NCBI GenBank assembly: GCA_014360645.1
Contig: JACIXD010000013.1
Coordinates: 50,963-114,962, forward strand
Source of the DNA: Actinomycetota bacterium
GTDB taxonomy: Bacteria; Actinomycetota; Geothermincolia; Geothermincolales; RBG-13-55-18
Length of the DNA stretch: 64,000 nt
Reading direction: 5' to 3'
The first letter of the stretch is position 1. The number at the start of each line of letters is the position of its first letter. Made by a program: the position numbers and the translations under genes. Below the pieces are notes generated by a model, which was given only the letters and a program-made list of their open reading frames with translations, was not told where the DNA came from and made no database searches. Below, piece after piece: positions 60,995-64,000 of this stretch.

Positions 60995-63179
60995 TGGCCT
61001 GGAGCCCCCTTTCCGAGAGGGACGAAACCGGCATGCTGAAGATGACGCGTGTCCCGCCCCCGGGCCGCGATTCGAACGTCACGCTGCCCTGCATGAGCTC
61101 CGCCCTCTCCTCCATCCCCCTCATGCCTAGGCAGTCCCCTAAGGCCATGCGCTCACGCACCTCGCGCTCCGCGAATCCCACCCCGTCGTCCTCGATCCTC
61201 ATCTCCACCCGCCCGTCGCGCCCGTCTAGGAAGAACGCGACCCTGCCGGCTCCCGCATGGCGGGCGATGTTGGAGAGCGCCTCCTGGGCCACCCGGAAGA
61301 GCGTCACCTCTTCCAGCGGACCCAGTCCGCCCATGTCGCCCCGGATCTCGAAGTCCAGTTCCAGGCGGTTCTCGGCCACGAACCTCTCCAGGTAGGTCCG
61401 CAGGGTCCGCTCCAACCCCAGCACCTCCAGTGAGGAGGGGCGCAGGTCTGCGATCATCCTGCGCAGGTCGCTCATGCCCTCCCTGGCCATCCTTTTCAGC
61501 GCCCGGACCTGCGACACCAGGTCCGGCGATCCCTTCGCCAGCTGCTCAAGGGTCTCGAGTCGGAAGACGGCGTCGAGGAAGAAGGAGGCCAGCCCGTCGT
61601 GGAGCTCCCTCGCGATACGGATCCTCTCCACTTCCTGGGCCACGGAAGTGTTGTGGATGAGACGCTGCAGGCGCGAGCTCTTGTCCATGAGCTCTTGCAG
61701 CAGGCGTGAGTTGAGGAGGGAGACCGCCAACTGGGTGGAGAGGGTGGAGATGAGGTCCAGCTCCTCCAGCTTGAAGCTCGCTCCCCCCGACCGCCCACCT
61801 ATCCACAGCAGCCCCGCGTCCTCTCCCCCTGCCTCCAGGGGCACGGAGACGAACTCTCCCTCCTCCTCCTCTCTCCATACCATCTCCTGCACCCTGTCCC
61901 GCCGCAGCGAGCGCAGCACCCCTATGTCCACCCGGTCCATGTAGAACCCCTCGCGGCAGAACCTCTCGCGCCGGCGCAAGTAGCCGGTGAGCTCGCCCCC
62001 TTCGCCCTCGATGCTGTACCCGTGTTCGCCGACGAAGACCGTGGAGCCGTTGAGGTCTCGGCCCGCGAAAGAGGACAGGGCGTGGGCGGGATCCACCGAA
62101 GAGCCCACGATGCGGTATACGCCGTCCTCCCTAATCATCACGGCGCAGAGATGAAGCTCCATGGACAACCTGACCCTCTCCGCCACCCCCTGTGCCAGCT
62201 CCTCGAGGCATCCCACGGTGCGTATGGAGCGTCCGAGCTCCCGCAGGAGCTCTCCCTGTGCCAGGTCCCGGCCGTAAAGCCAGCGCTCCGCGGCCCGCGT
62301 GGCCCAGGAGAGCTGCCTACGATAACTGACGAGGAAGGGGACGGCCGACAGGGCCATGAGTACGTAGGTCACCGGGTGAAGGCCTAATCCCAGGGGATAG
62401 ACGAAGAAGATGCAGAGAGCCAGGAAAAGTGCGATGTCGAAGAGCAGCACGGCAGCGTTGACCAGGATGTGCTTGGTCACGGAATGCATGTCCACGAACA
62501 ACCCGTACCGCAGGATGCCGTAGGCGAGCATGGACACGAAGATGATGCTCGACTGCGGGGTGCTGATGATACGGTTGAGCTCCAGGTTCTGGATGGCGTT
62601 GGCCACCAGCATGGGAACGGGAGCCAGGGCCAGGATGAGCAGCCCCCTGCGTCCCCGCACCGATTCGCTGCGGCCACGCTCCCGGAGAAAGATCACGATG
62701 GAGGCGATGATCTCCGCGAACCCCAGGGCGGTGAGAAACCAGAAATATGAGGTCCTGGTGACATTGACCCCCTGGCCGTAATCGGTGAGGTAATAGGACG
62801 TATAGATGAGGTCCGTGGTATAGAGGGCCACGAGGTTGAAGATCCACGGCAGGTAGAGCGCCGCCAGAACGGCCAGGGCCTTGCGGCGGTCGCGCATGAA
62901 ATCCCTCACGCGGGGAAAGACCAGCGCGAGCAGCAGGTAGCTGGGGACCAGCAGCAGCTCCCCTATTCCCTGGAACCTGGTCCAGAATATCTTGTCCTCC
63001 AGGGTCAGGGAAGCGACGGTCATGGCCTCGCCTATGGCCCAAAGGGACATGGTCACCGAGATGAGCAGGAAGACAAGGCCATGAAGCTGTCGCCGGCTCT
63101 TCAGGAAGGCGAACAGCCCCACGCAGAGACCGGCCAGCCCGGAGGCAGTGGTTATCGCTCGCTGCAGTTCGTCGACCAT
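60987..63179 (-). CDS. NarX/DegS-type sensor histidine kinase with 7TM and GAF-like domains
   Basis: A 730-residue kinase. Residues 1-290 carry about eight membrane helices (GLFAFLKSRRQLHGLVFLLI; LLVPSYLLLALVFPRVRDFM; HPVTYVLMALSAVPFL). A GAF-like sensor spans about 320-490, then a coiled coil (LLQELMDKSSRLQRLIHN) and the HisKA_3 box RIARELHDGLASFF with His527, and an HATPase with RVAQEALSNIARHA, EDDGVGF, GMRGMEERAEL. It forms a two-component system with the overlapping regulator gene. Signal and targets unknown. Confidence 0.93.
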   Translation of the reverse strand: MVDELQRAITTASGLAGLCVGLFAFLKSRRQLHGLVFLLISVTMSLWAIGEAMTVASLTLEDKIFWTRFQGIGELLLVPSYLLLALVFPRVRDFMRDRRKALAVLAALYLPWIFNLVALYTTDLIYTSYYLTDYGQGVNVTRTSYFWFLTALGFAEIIASIVIFLRERGRSESVRGRRGLLILALAPVPMLVANAIQNLELNRIISTPQSSIIFVSMLAYGILRYGLFVDMHSVTKHILVNAAVLLFDIALFLALCIFFVYPLGLGLHPVTYVLMALSAVPFLVSYRRQLSWATRAAERWLYGRDLAQGELLRELGRSIRTVGCLEELAQGVAERVRLSMELHLCAVMIREDGVYRIVGSSVDPAHALSSFAGRDLNGSTVFVGEHGYSIEGEGGELTGYLRRRERFCREGFYMDRVDIGVLRSLRRDRVQEMVWREEEEGEFVSVPLEAGGEDAGLLWIGGRSGGASFKLEELDLISTLSTQLAVSLLNSRLLQELMDKSSRLQRLIHNTSVAQEVERIRIARELHDGLASFFLDAVFRLETLEQLAKGSPDLVSQVRALKRMAREGMSDLRRMIADLRPSSLEVLGLERTLRTYLERFVAENRLELDFEIRGDMGGLGPLEEVTLFRVAQEALSNIARHAGAGRVAFFLDGRDGRVEMRIEDDGVGFAEREVRERMALGDCLGMRGMEERAELMQGSVTFESRPGGGTRVIFSMPVSSLSERGLQASG

Positions 63180-63282
63180 ACGGAGATTATACCATTATTT
63201 TCCCACTCGCTTTCCAGCGCCGGGATAAGCGGGTTCGCGTCTCCGGCCGGAGGCGCAGTCCCGTCACTCTTCCTGGCGCCGG

Positions 63283-63815
63283 CTACCACGGAGGCGGGGG
63301 TCCGGGGTAGGGCGGCATGGCGGGGATGTCGGGAGGGACATATATCCCCAGATCGAAGACCTTGAACTCCGCGGGTCCCAGCGGCAGGGGCAGACCGATG
63401 GCCGCATAGACGAAGAGATGGATGTTGAGGTCCTTCAGGGCCCCGCCCCTTATGCCCGCTTTGTAATCGGGGTCTCTGTCGGCCCGACACAGCCCCACCA
63501 CCAGGTCGGGATCCATGAAGGCCAGCAGGTCGGTGAGGAACTCCTCCCCTGCGTTGTTGACAGCCTCCGCTACCGGCTCGGGGTCGAGGTTGGCCAGGAG
63601 GCCTGCCAGGAACTGGTATCCAGCCCTGTTGAGGAGATCCGCCACGTCCGCCCCGCTCATGTGGGGGGAGCCCAGCAGCCTCTCGATCAAGGAGGAGCCG
63701 GGGTGCCTGGCGTACTCGGTGTTGATGGCCCGGGCCACCACCTCCCCGTCCAGGTCGGAGAGCATTCCGGATATGACGTCGGGGTGGTCGGAGAGCAGGC
63801 CGGTCACCATGGTGT
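63283..63815 (-). pseudogene. 5'-truncated hypothetical gene abutting an insertion sequence
   Basis: About 177 codons with repeated leucine-rich phrases: DHPDVISGMLSDLDGEVVAR, LLNRAGYQFLAGLLANLDPE, AVNNAGEEFLTDLLAFMDPD, then LGPAEFKVFDLGIYVPPDIP and a Pro-rich end. It seems to be the C-terminal part of a larger repeat protein. The frame emerges directly from the end of the IS element (about 63811-63815), which probably removed or separated its 5' part. A GTG at 63825 and ATG at 63810 could still start translation. Family unrecognised. Confidence 0.55.
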
Positions 63816-64000
63816 GCCGGTTCACTACATCGTGGACACATAAGCCCTATCCTCGCTTCCCTCCCTCCATCTTTCGAGAAATTCCATGGGCGTAAGATAC
63901 CCCAAGCTCTGGTGGGGTCTTTCGTAATTGTACAGGTGATTCCACTCATCGAGGATCTCGTTCAACTCCTCTACGGTGTAACCCTCCCGGAAGGCCCAGA
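63811..64000 (-). mobile_element. 3' end of an insertion sequence (IS3/IS481-like), leaving the window
   Basis: The minus-strand frame is the C-terminus of a DDE transposase; after its TAG stop comes GTGAACCGGCACA, a likely terminal inverted repeat ending near 63811. The other end lies outside the window, so target-site duplication cannot be seen. Confidence 0.7.
63825..64000 (-). CDS. Transposase C-terminus (rve/DDE integrase core), partial
   Basis: The frame reads WAFREGYTVEELNEILDEW, then HLYNYERPHQSLGYLTPMEF and a stop at 63827-63825. NYERPHQSLGYLTP is the C-terminal signature of IS3/IS481-family DDE transposases. The N-terminal part and the catalytic Asp residues are outside the window. 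Confidence 0.9.
   Translation of the reverse strand, partial: WAFREGYTVEELNEILDEWNHLYNYERPHQSLGYLTPMEFLERWREGSEDRAYVSTM

Overview
The window reads as chromosome from a high-GC Gram-positive bacterium, most likely a deep-branching and probably anaerobic or thermophilic member of the Actinomycetota. The actinobacterial core set enolase, FtsB/DivIC, DUF501 and Ppx/GppA lies in order on one strand between 57.2 and 41.2 kb, although other genes are interspersed. HadA/HadB-like hydratases, a DUF5667-type anti-sigma protein, two LPXTG surface proteins and many GTG/TTG starts behind strong AGGAGG sites fit the same group. Class-level placement is inference.

Layout. 0.4-4.5 kb: a flippase-like membrane protein, then a methyltetrahydrofolate:corrinoid methyltransferase and a RACo-type corrinoid activator. 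4.9-6.0 kb: a gene graveyard (alpha-L-fucosidase-like and uroporphyrinogen-decarboxylase-like remnants). 6.1-20.8 kb: acyl-CoA catabolism: ferredoxin-nitroreductase, a paired acyl-CoA dehydrogenase, two paralogous acyl-CoA synthetases, a thiolase, a truncated dehydrogenase, a large flavin oxidoreductase/ferredoxin reductase/2Fe-2S fusion and a frameshifted enoyl-CoA hydratase. A TetR regulator sits among them, and near-identical nested palindromes lie upstream of the synthetase operon and upstream of the thiolase operon. 20.9-28.9 kb: lipoprotein, a sensor kinase with a decayed paralogue, a pyruvoyl-type histidine decarboxylase homologue, a possible acetyltransferase and a molybdopterin-domain protein. 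29.2-35.8 kb: two divergent LPXTG/SdrD-B-repeat surface proteins, each preceded by a related structured leader RNA that ends in a terminator-like hairpin.

35.8-47 kb: two more acyl-CoA dehydrogenases behind a consensus promoter with a palindrome in its spacer, a zinc-ribbon protein, tRNA-Leu(UAA), a CheY-like regulator, ppx, DUF501, MaoC, another dehydrogenase, a HadA/HadB-like pair and a DAPG-hydrolase-like enzyme. 47.2-49.8 kb: a cysteine-rich secreted repeat protein beside an ECF sigma factor and its membrane anti-sigma partner. 50-60 kb: ftsB, an FAD-linked oxidase with a triplicated 3' end, pyruvate kinase, a membrane beta-propeller, enolase, and a SpoIID-domain protein with WYFAEGYTG repeats. 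60.3-63.2 kb: a NarX/NarL-type two-component system. The right edge is the 3' end of an insertion sequence abutting a 5'-truncated gene.

How it fits together. The dominant theme is CoA-thioester catabolism (activation, dehydrogenation, hydration, thiolysis), probably of branched, cyclic or aromatic-derived acids. A second theme is cell-surface display. Repeated local tandem duplications, several pseudogenes and an IS element mark a region under active rearrangement. All functional assignments come from reading the sequence; no database search was run.
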